64,000 bases of DNA from an uncultured Bacteroidales bacterium (GTDB lineage: Bacteria; Bacteroidota; Bacteroidia; Bacteroidales; P3), in assembly GCA_900317955.1 (NCBI GenBank), contig ONIP01000001.1, forward strand, positions 52,810 to 116,809, written 5' to 3'. This document shows, piece by piece, positions 1 to 8,847 of this stretch. The notes under the pieces are model-generated. The model saw nothing but the letters and a program-made list of their open reading frames with translations. It searched no databases and was not told where the DNA came from. Every line of letters begins with the position of its first letter. The stretch's first letter is position 1. Both the position numbers and the translations under genes were made by a program.

Positions 1-1639
1 GAACCTCGTTGAGGGTGATGGTGTCTTCGGGAACGAAGCGTTCCTGACAGAGACACACCTGGGAGCCCTTGGCGGCCTCCTCGCGAGCCTTGGTGGCCGA
101 GAAGCACAGCACTGCGGAGATGGCGGTGCGGGGCAGGACGCTGACGCCTTTGCCGAAGAACTGGAGCCGTTTCATGGAGCGGTCGTCAATGGCGGCGGAG
201 ACTATCTGGCGCAGGTGGTAGGGTTTGATGATGTCCATGACCTGGGAACGTGAGATGCGGTGCTCGCGCAGGAGGTCGATGGCGGAGATGAGGGCGGCAC
301 GGCCGGTCATCTCGCTCATGTTGAGTTGCAGCACCGAGAAGAGACTTACCTGGTGACGACGGGTTTCGACGGCAAACTCGATGGTGACGGGCGAATGGTA
401 GCGTTCCTCGAGTTTGACGAGGAGAGGATGGAAGTGGTAGACAGCAGGGAACTCACGTTTAATGGAGTCGCGGTTGGTGTAGGCGCGGTCGTCGGATTTG
501 ACATCGCCGGTCATAATTTCCTCGCCAAAGATGTTGCGGTAGCTTTCAATCTGGCTGCCTTTACCAGTGCGGCTGTGACGGCTGTAGAGAACGCCGGGAT
601 AGGAGGCGTTGTTGCCGATGGTCCACACCATGCGCTGGAGGATGAGCGAAGGAGAAGCCTGCTTGCCCTGCATGAAGGTGAGGATGAGATCCTGGTTTTC
701 GGTATAGAAGGAATAGACGTGGCGGGTGAGCTGCAGTGCCTGGAAGAAAGCGTCGGTGAGGAGACGGTCGCCGTCAGTGCAGCGACGGATGCTGTCTTCC
801 ATTTCGATAATGCGCTTGTGCTGCATGTCGGGGGGGAGGGAGACATCGGAGGTGTCGTATTTGCGTTCTATGCCAAGCATCTCGCAAAGTGTATGGAGCG
901 TGGAGAGATAGACACGGTTGGCCATAGTCTCGTCGAAGGAACGACGGAGGGCGTTGTAGGCAGTGCGGGTGACACCAATGTTGAGGAGGGTTGGCATGAG
1001 ACCGGGGATGTACTGCGGCATGGCGCAGCGGATGGCGAAGACGAGGGGATGCTCGGAATCGCCAAGACGCAGACGGGTCATGACTTCAAGATGGTGTATG
1101 GCCTGGGCAAGCCGTTCCTCGAGGTGTTCGGGATGGCGGGAAAGCTCGGCGGTGAGGATGACGAAGTCGGGGACAGGATAGCAGTTCTGGGTGAGCTCGA
1201 CAAGCATGCGGCCTTTGTAGCTGATTTGGTCGTCGGTGAAGGGGGTCGGTGCAAGGGGTGTGATAAGTTCGTCGTTTACAGGCAGTGGGTTGGCCTCTAC
1301 ATAGTCGATTATGGATTGGCGAAGATGCTGTCGGTGGGAGGCGAGCTGTGAGAGTTGCTCAGGGGTGGCGGTGCCGTCGCGTTCGGCGAGGAGCAGGCGG
1401 AGGTATTGCTCTTTCTGCGAACCACGGGTTTTGAGCAGCAGGTACATATCGTACCATCGGGGAGGGATTTCGTAAAGGGTGTCATCGCCGTCGAATGAGT
1501 AGATTACTGTGCCGGGCTTGTTGCCTTCAAGGGTATTTTGGGCATCGTCGACGTCGCAATTGAAGACTTCAGGGCCGCTCTGGGCGTAACGGCAGACCAT
1601 GTGGTAGTTTGGGTAACTGGCACGGATTAGAATTTTCAT
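1..1639 (-). CDS. PEP/pyruvate-binding, PPDK-like protein (3' end outside window)
   Basis: Open from an ATG at 1639 to the window edge (546 codons seen). The first ~125 residues match nothing I recognise. From there the order is that of the ATP-grasp domain of pyruvate phosphate dikinase / PEP synthase: SYKGRMLVELT followed by PVPDFVILT near residues 140-160, MPTLLNIGVTR near 206 (family form MPGMMDTVLNLGLND), SRHSRTGKG near 352, and LEERYHSPVTIEFAVE near 410 (family form LExHYxDMQDIEFTIE). The visible part stops where the swivelling phosphohistidine domain should begin. Enzymes of this family interconvert pyruvate and PEP with ATP. Several normally fixed positions are altered, so this may be a divergent paralogue rather than the housekeeping PPDK. 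It is the last visible gene of a leftward operon, 73 bp after the S41 protease gene. Domain assignment is firm; activity is not known. Confidence 0.75.
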   Translation of the reverse strand, partial: MKILIRASYPNYHMVCRYAQSGPEVFNCDVDDAQNTLEGNKPGTVIYSFDGDDTLYEIPPRWYDMYLLLKTRGSQKEQYLRLLLAERDGTATPEQLSQLASHRQHLRQSIIDYVEANPLPVNDELITPLAPTPFTDDQISYKGRMLVELTQNCYPVPDFVILTAELSRHPEHLEERLAQAIHHLEVMTRLRLGDSEHPLVFAIRCAMPQYIPGLMPTLLNIGVTRTAYNALRRSFDETMANRVYLSTLHTLCEMLGIERKYDTSDVSLPPDMQHKRIIEMEDSIRRCTDGDRLLTDAFFQALQLTRHVYSFYTENQDLILTFMQGKQASPSLILQRMVWTIGNNASYPGVLYSRHSRTGKGSQIESYRNIFGEEIMTGDVKSDDRAYTNRDSIKREFPAVYHFHPLLVKLEERYHSPVTIEFAVETRRHQVSLFSVLQLNMSEMTGRAALISAIDLLREHRISRSQVMDIIKPYHLRQIVSAAIDDRSMKRLQFFGKGVSVLPRTAISAVLCFSATKAREEAAKGSQVCLCQERFVPEDTITLNEV

Positions 1640-1712
1640 TGATTGTTAGGATTAATGGCATTATGTAATGAATTTAGATTATTGCAGAATATGTTGACTA
1701 TACTTGATTCAT

Positions 1713-2741
1713 TTAATGGTTGCTGAGGAGGAGGGCGCAGGCAGAGTCGATGATGTTGTCGCGATGAAGAGTGTAGGCGGCTTGTCGGTCGAACTTGAGA
1801 AGGATGTCGGGAGGAACTCCGTTTTCATAGTTCTTGCCGTCGAGTGCGATTGTGCGGGTGACAGAGAAGCGATAGACCCAACCATTGGGGAGGACACCGG
1901 AGGCCGGGAGACCAAGGCCGCCGCCGGTGGTGTCGCCCATGAGGCGGATGTTGTCGTAGGCCTGTGTGGAGATGGCGAAGGCACTGGCCGCGCTGAAGCA
2001 GCCGCGGTCGGTGAGGACGAGGACGGGCTTGGTGTAGACATTGGTTCCGGACTCAGGAGCGTAGGTGGGTTGGAGGGGAGTGAAATCGTTGTGGCCGGGA
2101 CCGGATTTTATCTGACTGTAATATAGTACCTGTCCGTGGGAGGGCATAACGGAGAGCAAGCGGTGGACGTTGAGAAGGGCACCACCGCCATTGCCTCGGA
2201 TGTCGAATATCATGCCCACGGCGTCGGGATAGCAGGTAATAACATAGCGGAAATCGTTGGGGTCGACAGAGTTGGAGAAACTACTGTAGCGAATATAGAT
2301 AACTTTGCCATTGCAGAGGGAGGTATGGACGATGCCGCCCGAGGTGCGGAAAGAGGTGCCAAGGTAGGTCGTTACCAAGAGGTTGATATCGATGCCGCTC
2401 TCTGAGAAGAAGCGGTAGTAGACGGTGTCGTCGTGGGATACGTCGTGGGGACCGTAGAGGTTGACATGACCGTCGCGGAGGGTGCCAAGCATGGAGGCAC
2501 AGAGGGTGAAGAGGCTGTCGGATGACATGCCATCGCGCACTTGGGGACGAAGGGTGTCGTAGACGGTGTTCCAATCGACGTTTTTGACATCGAACATAGA
2601 GTATTGCTGGTCGACGATGTGCCAGAGATAGTCGAAAGTGCGGGTGGCAGTGGGCTCGGTTTGGTGCATGAAAGCCTTCTCACAGCCGGAGAATAACAAG
2701 GCCGCGGAGAGGGAGAGAAAAAGGAGGAGGGATTGTTTCAT
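1713..2741 (-). CDS. S41-family peptidase lipoprotein
   Basis: 342 residues. The ATG at 2741 is chosen because it overlaps the upstream stop as ATGA and gives a clean lipoprotein signal (LLFSGC, lipidated Cys20). A longer reading from 2837 adds an implausible leader. C-terminal-processing-protease features are visible: IFDIRGNGGG near 178-187, TDRGCFSAASAFA with the presumed nucleophile Ser250, DTTGGG near 271-276 and ENGVPPDI near 306-313. No clear PDZ domain is seen, which fits the short tricorn-core-like S41 proteins of Bacteroidales. Expected location is the periplasmic face of a membrane; the substrate is unknown. It is co-transcribed with the barrel-like protein upstream and the PPDK-like gene downstream. 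Confidence 0.85.
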   Translation of the reverse strand: MKQSLLLFLSLSAALLFSGCEKAFMHQTEPTATRTFDYLWHIVDQQYSMFDVKNVDWNTVYDTLRPQVRDGMSSDSLFTLCASMLGTLRDGHVNLYGPHDVSHDDTVYYRFFSESGIDINLLVTTYLGTSFRTSGGIVHTSLCNGKVIYIRYSSFSNSVDPNDFRYVITCYPDAVGMIFDIRGNGGGALLNVHRLLSVMPSHGQVLYYSQIKSGPGHNDFTPLQPTYAPESGTNVYTKPVLVLTDRGCFSAASAFAISTQAYDNIRLMGDTTGGGLGLPASGVLPNGWVYRFSVTRTIALDGKNYENGVPPDILLKFDRQAAYTLHRDNIIDSACALLLSNH

Positions 2742-3529
2742 AATTGGAAAAGGAGTTGAAGGATTAAAGAATGGGAGGCTTGCTGGAAACGCCACGGGGC
2801 AACGGCGCCCGAAGTGCGGGAAGTGAGATAACGCCAATCATATAGCAGGCCTAACTGGTTGCCACTGCGTAGGGTGAGGCGGGCTCCGAGTTGGGTGGCA
2901 ACGCCGGTGAGAGCCGCAGGGTAGAGCCTGTATTGGTCGAAGGTGGCAGTGACGGGCGAGGCTATGTCGCGGTCGTAGTTGCTGACGTAGGAGTAGCCTG
3001 GGCGGTAGAGAAGAGCGAGGGGGTCAGCCCATATCTGGCCGAAGAAGCACCAGCGGGAGAGACGATATTCGCCCACAAGAGTGAGGCGGAGCCGTGTGAA
3101 GTCGGAGATGCCAACAGCGGAATTTTCAAGTTGGGGGTTGACACGGATGTCGAAGAGGTTGCCAAGTGCGGCACCCGCCCAAAGGGAGAGGCTGGGAGCA
3201 GTGTGTACAAGGTGCATGGCCTGGAAACCCAAGGTGGCCTGAAGACCGAAGGTGTGGATAGAGGGAATGCGGATTTTATATCCGTAGGCTCCTAAACGGA
3301 TGGAGATGGCAGCTTCGTAACGCCAATTTGGAGTGTTGATACTGACTTTTATCTCCGGAGGCAGTTCAAGTCCCTTATAAACGATGGGCGAGGAGCCGAG
3401 TTCGCGGTAGTAACCGAGTCCCGCACCCCCTTCAAGCGTGAGGAAAAGTTGCTTCCCGTCTGGCTGCTGAGCCATGAGGAAAGCCGATGGAAGGAGTGTG
3501 ATTAGAAGCGTTATAAACAGCCGTTTCAT
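2738..3529 (-). CDS. Predicted outer-membrane beta-barrel protein
   Basis: 263 residues from the ATG at 3529, where a signal peptide begins (MKRLFITLLITLLPS, cleavage near LMA-QQ). The ORF can be read 10 codons further upstream, but that puts residues before the signal peptide. The mature part alternates short polar turns with amphipathic, aromatic-rich strands (YEAAISIRLGAYG, LRLTLVGEYRLSRW) and ends in ILQLLFQL, a typical terminal barrel strand. No specific family is recognised. Its stop overlaps the start of the S41 lipoprotein gene by 4 bp, so translation is probably coupled and the two products may work together in the envelope. Confidence 0.65.
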   Translation of the reverse strand: MKRLFITLLITLLPSAFLMAQQPDGKQLFLTLEGGAGLGYYRELGSSPIVYKGLELPPEIKVSINTPNWRYEAAISIRLGAYGYKIRIPSIHTFGLQATLGFQAMHLVHTAPSLSLWAGAALGNLFDIRVNPQLENSAVGISDFTRLRLTLVGEYRLSRWCFFGQIWADPLALLYRPGYSYVSNYDRDIASPVTATFDQYRLYPAALTGVATQLGARLTLRSGNQLGLLYDWRYLTSRTSGAVAPWRFQQASHSLILQLLFQL

Positions 3530-3570
3530 AAATTTTTTGTCGAAAATCTGTCTATTCAAAAAAAAAGATT

Positions 3571-3578
3571 TATCTTTG
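3571..3578 (+). promoter_or_regulatory. -7 box (TATCTTTG) for the coiled-coil lipoprotein
   Basis: TATCTTTG matches the Bacteroidota sigma-ABfr -7 consensus TAnnTTTG and lies 61 bp before the ATG at 3640. The -33 element is weak. It lies next to an opposing box at 3590-3597, so the two divergent transcription units share one short control region. Confidence 0.6.
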
Positions 3579-3589
3579 CAATTCGATTA

Positions 3590-3597
3590 CAAAAGTA
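3590..3597 (-). promoter_or_regulatory. -7 box (TACTTTTG) for the leftward envelope operon
   Basis: On the minus strand this reads TACTTTTG, about 60 bp before the ATG at 3529. It would drive the barrel protein, S41 peptidase and PPDK-like genes. Confidence 0.5.
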
Positions 3598-3639
3598 CAA
3601 AATATTTTTCAAATAGATAAATTTAAATACATAAATACA

Positions 3640-5004
3640 ATGAAGACAATGAGAAAGGTATCTATTTTCAAGGTAGCTACGGTTGCAATTTTGGCTATGG
3701 GCTGCCTTGTTTCCTGTAACCAAAACAACCAAAACGGACCAACGGTTAACGAAATGCAGACCCGGTTGAACGACATCATGAAAGAGTATCAGGAGATGCA
3801 GAGCACATGCGACAACTACAGCCGCCAGCTTGCCGAGAAAGACAGCTCTATTCAGGCACAGGCCGCCGAGATTCAGCGTTTGATTGACCAAGTGAGCAAC
3901 GCTCCCGCCCAAGGCAAGGGTACGAAGGTGGTCCGCGGAGGCTCGAAGGTCAGCTCTGCCAAGCTGAAAAAACTGGATGCCGAACGCACAAAGCTGAAAG
4001 CCGAGATTGCTCGCCTGCAAGAGCTTTTGAATCAACAGACTGCTGAACTGAACGCCCTGAAGGCCGCTCCCGACTATGCCGACCGCGAGGCCATCGCCCG
4101 TCTGAGAGCCCTTGTGAAAGAACAGGAGAACCGCATCATATCGCTGACTAACGACAAAGTGTCGTTGACTTGTATTAACGACTCGCTGGTGGCACATGTG
4201 GCCTACCTGCTGGGTCAACGCACTGACAACGAGAGCAACCCCGGTGCAGAATATGCCGCACAGGTGACGATGCTGCAAGGCCAGGTGTCACAGCAACAGG
4301 CTGAGATTGCCCGCCTGCGCGAAGAGCTTGCCAAGCAGACCGCCCTTGCCGAAGAGGCCGCCAAGAGCAACGTTGACAGCAAAGCCAACATTGCCAAGAC
4401 CAAAGGTTCCATCAACAAGAAACTTGCCCAGTTGCAGGCTCAGTGCGACGAATACTACGAAGAGTTGGAGCGTCTCCGCGCCGAGAACCTTATGTTGAAG
4501 AACGAGAACGACAGTTTGCGCAGCGAAGTGGTTACGATGAAGAAGAGTGTGGAAAATGTAGCTGTTGAGAACGCCAAGATGGCCGCCAAAGTTAGCCGCG
4601 CCTCCATCCTTTCCACTTCCGACCTTACTGTTACTCCGCTCAAACGCCTCTCCAACGGTACCGGCAAGCCCACCTCACGCGCTTCCGCAACCCATGCGTT
4701 CCGCATTGAAGGTTACTTGATGGGTAACTCTGTGGTAGAACCCGGCACAGTTACAGTTTATGCCATGATTGTGGCTCCCACCGGCGAAGTTCTCCACAAC
4801 GGCACCGTGGAACAGAAGTTTGAAGCCGACGGCGTTCGTTCCACCTACACCATGGTTCAGGCATACGAGTTTACCGGTCAGACCCGTCCCTTTGACATGA
4901 GCTGGAGCTATGACGAAGAGGAAGAACTAGAGAGCGGCGTTTACAAACTGAAACTTTATGCCAACGGAAATCTGATTGGCGTGACAGAATTCAAATTGAA
5001 ATAA
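3640..5004 (+). CDS. Coiled-coil lipoprotein with C-terminal beta domain
   Basis: 454 residues. A lipoprotein signal ends in CLVSC with the lipidated Cys near residue 26; an ATG three codons downstream is also possible. Residues ~35-310 form long heptad-rich coiled coils (runs such as IARLQELLNQQ and IARLREELAKQ) broken by a basic linker near 95-110. The last ~110 residues lose the heptads and look like a small beta-sandwich ending EFKLK. The architecture suggests a periplasmic rod tethered to a membrane, possibly an envelope spacer, but no named family is recognised. It precedes murL by 48 bp on the same strand and may share its transcript. Confidence 0.7.
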   Translation: MKTMRKVSIFKVATVAILAMGCLVSCNQNNQNGPTVNEMQTRLNDIMKEYQEMQSTCDNYSRQLAEKDSSIQAQAAEIQRLIDQVSNAPAQGKGTKVVRGGSKVSSAKLKKLDAERTKLKAEIARLQELLNQQTAELNALKAAPDYADREAIARLRALVKEQENRIISLTNDKVSLTCINDSLVAHVAYLLGQRTDNESNPGAEYAAQVTMLQGQVSQQQAEIARLREELAKQTALAEEAAKSNVDSKANIAKTKGSINKKLAQLQAQCDEYYEELERLRAENLMLKNENDSLRSEVVTMKKSVENVAVENAKMAAKVSRASILSTSDLTVTPLKRLSNGTGKPTSRASATHAFRIEGYLMGNSVVEPGTVTVYAMIVAPTGEVLHNGTVEQKFEADGVRSTYTMVQAYEFTGQTRPFDMSWSYDEEEELESGVYKLKLYANGNLIGVTEFKLK

Positions 5005-5052
5005 AATACCCCAACCCGGCCCATCACGATAACGGCCGGAGGTGTGACCAAT

Positions 5053-6429
5053 ATGTCGAATCAGACAAAATACAATTCCTTCCGCCGCACCTATCCCGAA
5101 ATGGTGTATGCAGGGTATGAATACGGTGTGCAGCCCGACGGGCTGCACATCGTTTTTACTTTCCGAATAGGCGAGGACATTGTATTTTCTCCCACCGCTA
5201 TGATTCCCAACCGCCCATTCCTGAAATGGGACAACCTCCAGAAACGGATCGACAGGCTGGTGTTTAACATCGGCATGATAGAACTTGTCAGCTACTGGAA
5301 ATGTTACTGTCCCCCAAGGGTTAGGGTGCTGTGCGGAAGTCTTGAGACCGACGAGGTGGAGTTTTGGAAAAAGACGTACTTTAACGGACTCGGGGAGTTT
5401 TTCTACGTGAACGGCATTGAAGCCACACAAGAGGATTTCATGGAAATAGTGTCAGAAGGCAAGGCAAAGGATTGTAGCCCCGAAAAGGGCTCAACACATC
5501 TTGCCCAAGACGCCACGCTGGTACCCGTTGGGGGCGGCAAAGACTCGGTTGTGACGCTGTCGCTGCTTGGCGAGGCCACACGCGTAGTGCCGTTGATAAT
5601 GAATCCCCGCGGAGCAACAACGAATTGTGTTACAGCCGCCGGCCTCACAATGGAGGATACGCTGGTGATTCAACGCACCATACATCCCAGACTGCTGGAA
5701 CTGAACCGAGAAGGTTGCCTGAACGGACATACGCCCTTCAGCGCAATGCTGGCGTTCTATACACTGCTCGCCGCCGAGCTAAGCGGCATAGGCAATATTG
5801 CCCTCTCCAACGAAAGCAGCGCAAACGAACCGACGGTGCTTGCCGGCAAAGACGGTGCAAATGTCAACCACCAGTACTCCAAGAGCCTTGAATTTGAGAA
5901 CGATTTCCGCAGTTTTGTGTCTCGTTTTGTGTGCGGGGAATATAATTACTATAGTTTTCTCCGACCGCTGACCGAGTTGCAGATTGCCATGTTGTTCAGC
6001 AAGGAGGAAGTTTTCTTCGATGTGTTCAGAAGCTGCAACGCAGGCAGCAAGGAGGACATCTGGTGCGGTAAATGTGCCAAATGCCTTTTTGCATTTATCA
6101 TTCTCTCACCTTTTATTGCCCCCGAGCGACTGACCTCCATCTTTGGCAAGAACCTGCTTGAGGATGAAGGACTAAGACTCTTTTTCGAACAACTTACCGG
6201 CAATGCCCCCACCAAGCCTTTTGAATGTGTTGGCACCGTCGACGAGGTGAACAGCGCGCTCAGTATGGCCATAACCCGTTGGTACAAGGACAGACGTCCG
6301 CGACTGCTGACAAATTACCAGCCGTTGCCGCCGAACACTCCTCTCGCCACGTTGCAAGCCAGTCATAACCTTACACCCCAGTTATTCAACCTATTGGCAA
6401 AACATGTACAAGCAGCAGCAATTGATTGA
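5053..6429 (+). CDS. murL: UDP-MurNAc-L-Ala-L-Glu epimerase (MurL-like)
   Basis: 458 residues from the ATG at 5053, which has GGAGG about 10 bp upstream; a GTG at 5044 is the alternative. Hallmarks of the PP-loop-containing MurL family are VPVGGGKDS (~157-165), LSNESSANE (~251-259) and WCGKCAKC (~337-344). The known MurL of Xanthomonas inverts the terminal L-Glu of UDP-MurNAc-L-Ala-L-Glu to D-Glu in an ATP-dependent reaction, acting together with MurD2. Here the next gene, overlapping by 26 bp, is a MurD homologue, which supports the call. Cytoplasmic, in peptidoglycan precursor synthesis. Family assignment is strong; the stereochemical role is inferred from the pair. Confidence 0.85.
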   Translation: MSNQTKYNSFRRTYPEMVYAGYEYGVQPDGLHIVFTFRIGEDIVFSPTAMIPNRPFLKWDNLQKRIDRLVFNIGMIELVSYWKCYCPPRVRVLCGSLETDEVEFWKKTYFNGLGEFFYVNGIEATQEDFMEIVSEGKAKDCSPEKGSTHLAQDATLVPVGGGKDSVVTLSLLGEATRVVPLIMNPRGATTNCVTAAGLTMEDTLVIQRTIHPRLLELNREGCLNGHTPFSAMLAFYTLLAAELSGIGNIALSNESSANEPTVLAGKDGANVNHQYSKSLEFENDFRSFVSRFVCGEYNYYSFLRPLTELQIAMLFSKEEVFFDVFRSCNAGSKEDIWCGKCAKCLFAFIILSPFIAPERLTSIFGKNLLEDEGLRLFFEQLTGNAPTKPFECVGTVDEVNSALSMAITRWYKDRRPRLLTNYQPLPPNTPLATLQASHNLTPQLFNLLAKHVQAAAID

Positions 6430-7723
6430 CCTACTGTCCGGCCGCCGCATTCTCATTGCTGGATATGGCCGCGAAGGCAGGAGTTCACGCTCTCTGCTGC
6501 AACGCTTTGTACCCTCTGCCGAGGTTACCATTGCTTCCAACGACGAGGAAATTTTCGCCTGCCTTGAGAAGGCGGAAAGAGATAACACCCCGTTTGATTT
6601 TATCCTCAAATCGCCTGGCATCCCCTCAATGAAGTTCGAGGGTCGATGCAACCTTGACACGATTACTTCCCAAACCGATATTTTCCTACAACTATTCGGT
6701 TCCCAGACAATTGCCGTAACGGGCACTAAAGGCAAGAGCACCACAACAACACTGATTTGGCATATACTCAACAACGCCTTTGGCCACCGTCGTCATGTAC
6801 TTCTTGCCGGAAATATGGGCATCCCACTGTTCGACATCTTGCCCGACATAGACAGCGACACCCTCATCGTCGCCGAATTTTCCTGCCATCAGTTGGAAAA
6901 CATCCACGTCGGCCCCCATATCGGCATCATACTCAACCTTTACCAAGAGCATCTCGACCACTACCACAACTATCTTGATTACCAGATGGCCAAAATGCAG
7001 ATGATGCTTTGTCAACAAAAAAACGACCACTGTTTCTATTGTACAGACAGTCAAGAACTCGACAATCTCGCGAACAAGCTGCGTCCTAACGTAGTATCAA
7101 CGCTCCACCCATATTCGCTTTCCGACGCTAAGAACAGTATTGTTGCCCGCATGGAGACATCCCTTCGAGGCGACCACAATCTGAGCAACATATACGCCGT
7201 ATGGCAGGCAACCTCGCTTGTCGGCATTACCAAAGATATTTTTGCCCAAGGGCTTGCCACCTTCAAAGGGTTGCCGCACCGCCTTGAATGCGTTGGAAAC
7301 GTTGCCGGTGTAACCTTCTACAACGATTCCATCAGCACCATACCCGAAGCCACCATTGCCGCCGTGGAAGCTATTGGCAACGTCAACACCCTCATTCTTG
7401 GAGGTTTTGACCGCGGCATTGACTATTCTCCTCTTGGCTCCTACCTTGCCAATCCCGACAAAGCCGGTGCAAAAATCCGCAACATCGTCTATGTTGGCAA
7501 AGCAGGAAGACGCATGTTTTCCGAATGGAGCAACAACCCTGTCCTCTCTGTCAAAAACTCACTGATCGAAGACGACTACAACATCATAGTTCCGTGGTGT
7601 CTGCACAATACACAACAAGGCACCGTGTGTCTCCTCTCCCCCGCTGCCGCAAGCTACGACGCCTTTACCAATTTCGAACACCGTGGTAACACATATAAAC
7701 AACTAATCCATTCACTGTCATGA
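6404..7723 (+). CDS. murD: UDP-MurNAc-L-alanine:glutamate ligase (MurD2-type)
   Basis: 439 residues with Mur-ligase architecture: an N-terminal Rossmann-like UDP-binding domain (RILIAGYGREGRSS, ~15-28), ATP loop GTKGKSTT (~107-114), the central-domain signature AEFSCHQLE (~157-165) and NLYQEHLDHY (~178-187), and a C-terminal domain with LGGFDRG. It adds glutamate to UDP-MurNAc-L-Ala. It starts inside the end of murL and ends in an ATGA overlap with the M20 gene, so the three products are probably made together. Pairing with MurL predicts L-Glu rather than D-Glu as the substrate, as for Xanthomonas MurD2; this cannot be read from the sequence alone. Confidence 0.85.
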   Translation: MYKQQQLIDLLSGRRILIAGYGREGRSSRSLLQRFVPSAEVTIASNDEEIFACLEKAERDNTPFDFILKSPGIPSMKFEGRCNLDTITSQTDIFLQLFGSQTIAVTGTKGKSTTTTLIWHILNNAFGHRRHVLLAGNMGIPLFDILPDIDSDTLIVAEFSCHQLENIHVGPHIGIILNLYQEHLDHYHNYLDYQMAKMQMMLCQQKNDHCFYCTDSQELDNLANKLRPNVVSTLHPYSLSDAKNSIVARMETSLRGDHNLSNIYAVWQATSLVGITKDIFAQGLATFKGLPHRLECVGNVAGVTFYNDSISTIPEATIAAVEAIGNVNTLILGGFDRGIDYSPLGSYLANPDKAGAKIRNIVYVGKAGRRMFSEWSNNPVLSVKNSLIEDDYNIIVPWCLHNTQQGTVCLLSPAAASYDAFTNFEHRGNTYKQLIHSLS

Positions 7724-8808
7724 CTCCCATTGAAATCCGCCAATCACTCCACCAACATCCAGGCATATCCGGTGACGAACACTATGCCCATGACCTCATC
7801 ATGCAAGAACTGGAACCGTGCCACCCCGACAAAGTCTATCACCATGTCGGTGGATACGGCATCGTTGCAGTGTGGGGAAAAGAACTCTCCCACCCTACCA
7901 TAGCCATCCGCGGAGACATCGACGCCCTGCCCATCGGGCACCGCTGCGGCCACGACGGCCACACAGCCATATTGCTGCAACTGGCACAATCTCTGGGCAA
8001 AGAGCAAATCAACCCCAATTGGAACATCATCCTCATTTTCCAACACGAAGAAGAAACGGGAACCGGCTCACAGAAAATCCTCGATTCCGGTATCCTGCAG
8101 CAGTATAACATCAAAGCCATCTTTGGATTCCACAACCTCCCCGGGTTCCCGTTGGGCACAGCCGTTCTCAACTACCACACCTTTGCTGCCGCCTCATCAG
8201 GAGTTATTTACCACCTTACCGGTCGCAACACTCACGCTTCCACACCCGAAAAAGGCATCAATCCCGGTATGGCAATTGCCGAAATCATTCAAAACTTCAA
8301 TAATCTGAACAGCAATCCCAATGCCGACAACGACCACTTCCGCCAATCCACACTCATCTGTATACACCTTGGCGAAGAGGCCTTCGGCACCTCGGCAGGC
8401 GACGCCGAAATCATGTTCACCCTGAGAGCCTTCACCAACAGCACCATGCAGCAACTTCTTTCCGAAGCAAACAGTATGGTCGCCCAGATTGCCTCCCGCC
8501 ATAAATTGAGACTTTCCCACACCCTACGCGACCCGTTCCGTGCCACCGAGAACCAATCCCAAATGGTCGAACACATCGAGCAAGCCCTAAGCGATGACGG
8601 CCTACCCTTCCGACATATCCTCACACCTTTCCGCTGGTCAGAAGACTTTGCCAACTATTTGCTCTCCTTCCCAGGTGCCATGCTCGGTATCGGCTCTGGC
8701 GAAAAACAACCCGAACTCCACCACCCCGACTACAACTTCCCCGACGTCCTCATCTCCCCTGCCGCAAACATACTGCTTTCAATCATCCGTCATTTTACCT
8801 TGAAATAA
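7720..8808 (+). CDS. M20-family amidohydrolase / metallopeptidase
   Basis: 362 residues. Binuclear-metal ligand motifs of the M20D amidohydrolase group are present: RGDIDALP (~64-71), CGHDGH (~76-81), HEEETG (~109-114), HNLPG (~138) and ELHHPDYNF (~333). The family removes acyl groups or amino acids from N-acyl amino acids and dipeptides. Unusually, only four residues separate RGDIDALP from CGHDGH; relatives normally have about 25 or more there, so a substrate-side loop is missing. The start overlaps the murD2 stop as ATGA. That tight coupling suggests a role in peptidoglycan precursor or muropeptide metabolism, but the substrate is unknown. Confidence 0.8.
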   Translation: MTPIEIRQSLHQHPGISGDEHYAHDLIMQELEPCHPDKVYHHVGGYGIVAVWGKELSHPTIAIRGDIDALPIGHRCGHDGHTAILLQLAQSLGKEQINPNWNIILIFQHEEETGTGSQKILDSGILQQYNIKAIFGFHNLPGFPLGTAVLNYHTFAAASSGVIYHLTGRNTHASTPEKGINPGMAIAEIIQNFNNLNSNPNADNDHFRQSTLICIHLGEEAFGTSAGDAEIMFTLRAFTNSTMQQLLSEANSMVAQIASRHKLRLSHTLRDPFRATENQSQMVEHIEQALSDDGLPFRHILTPFRWSEDFANYLLSFPGAMLGIGSGEKQPELHHPDYNFPDVLISPAANILLSIIRHFTLK

Positions 8809-8847
8809 GAACAAAAAATATAACAAATACGAATAACACGCTACACT

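Noticed and set aside
260..1351. 363-codon plus-strand frame at the window start
   Set aside because: Antisense shadow of the PPDK-like gene, whose ATP-grasp motifs are clear on the minus strand.
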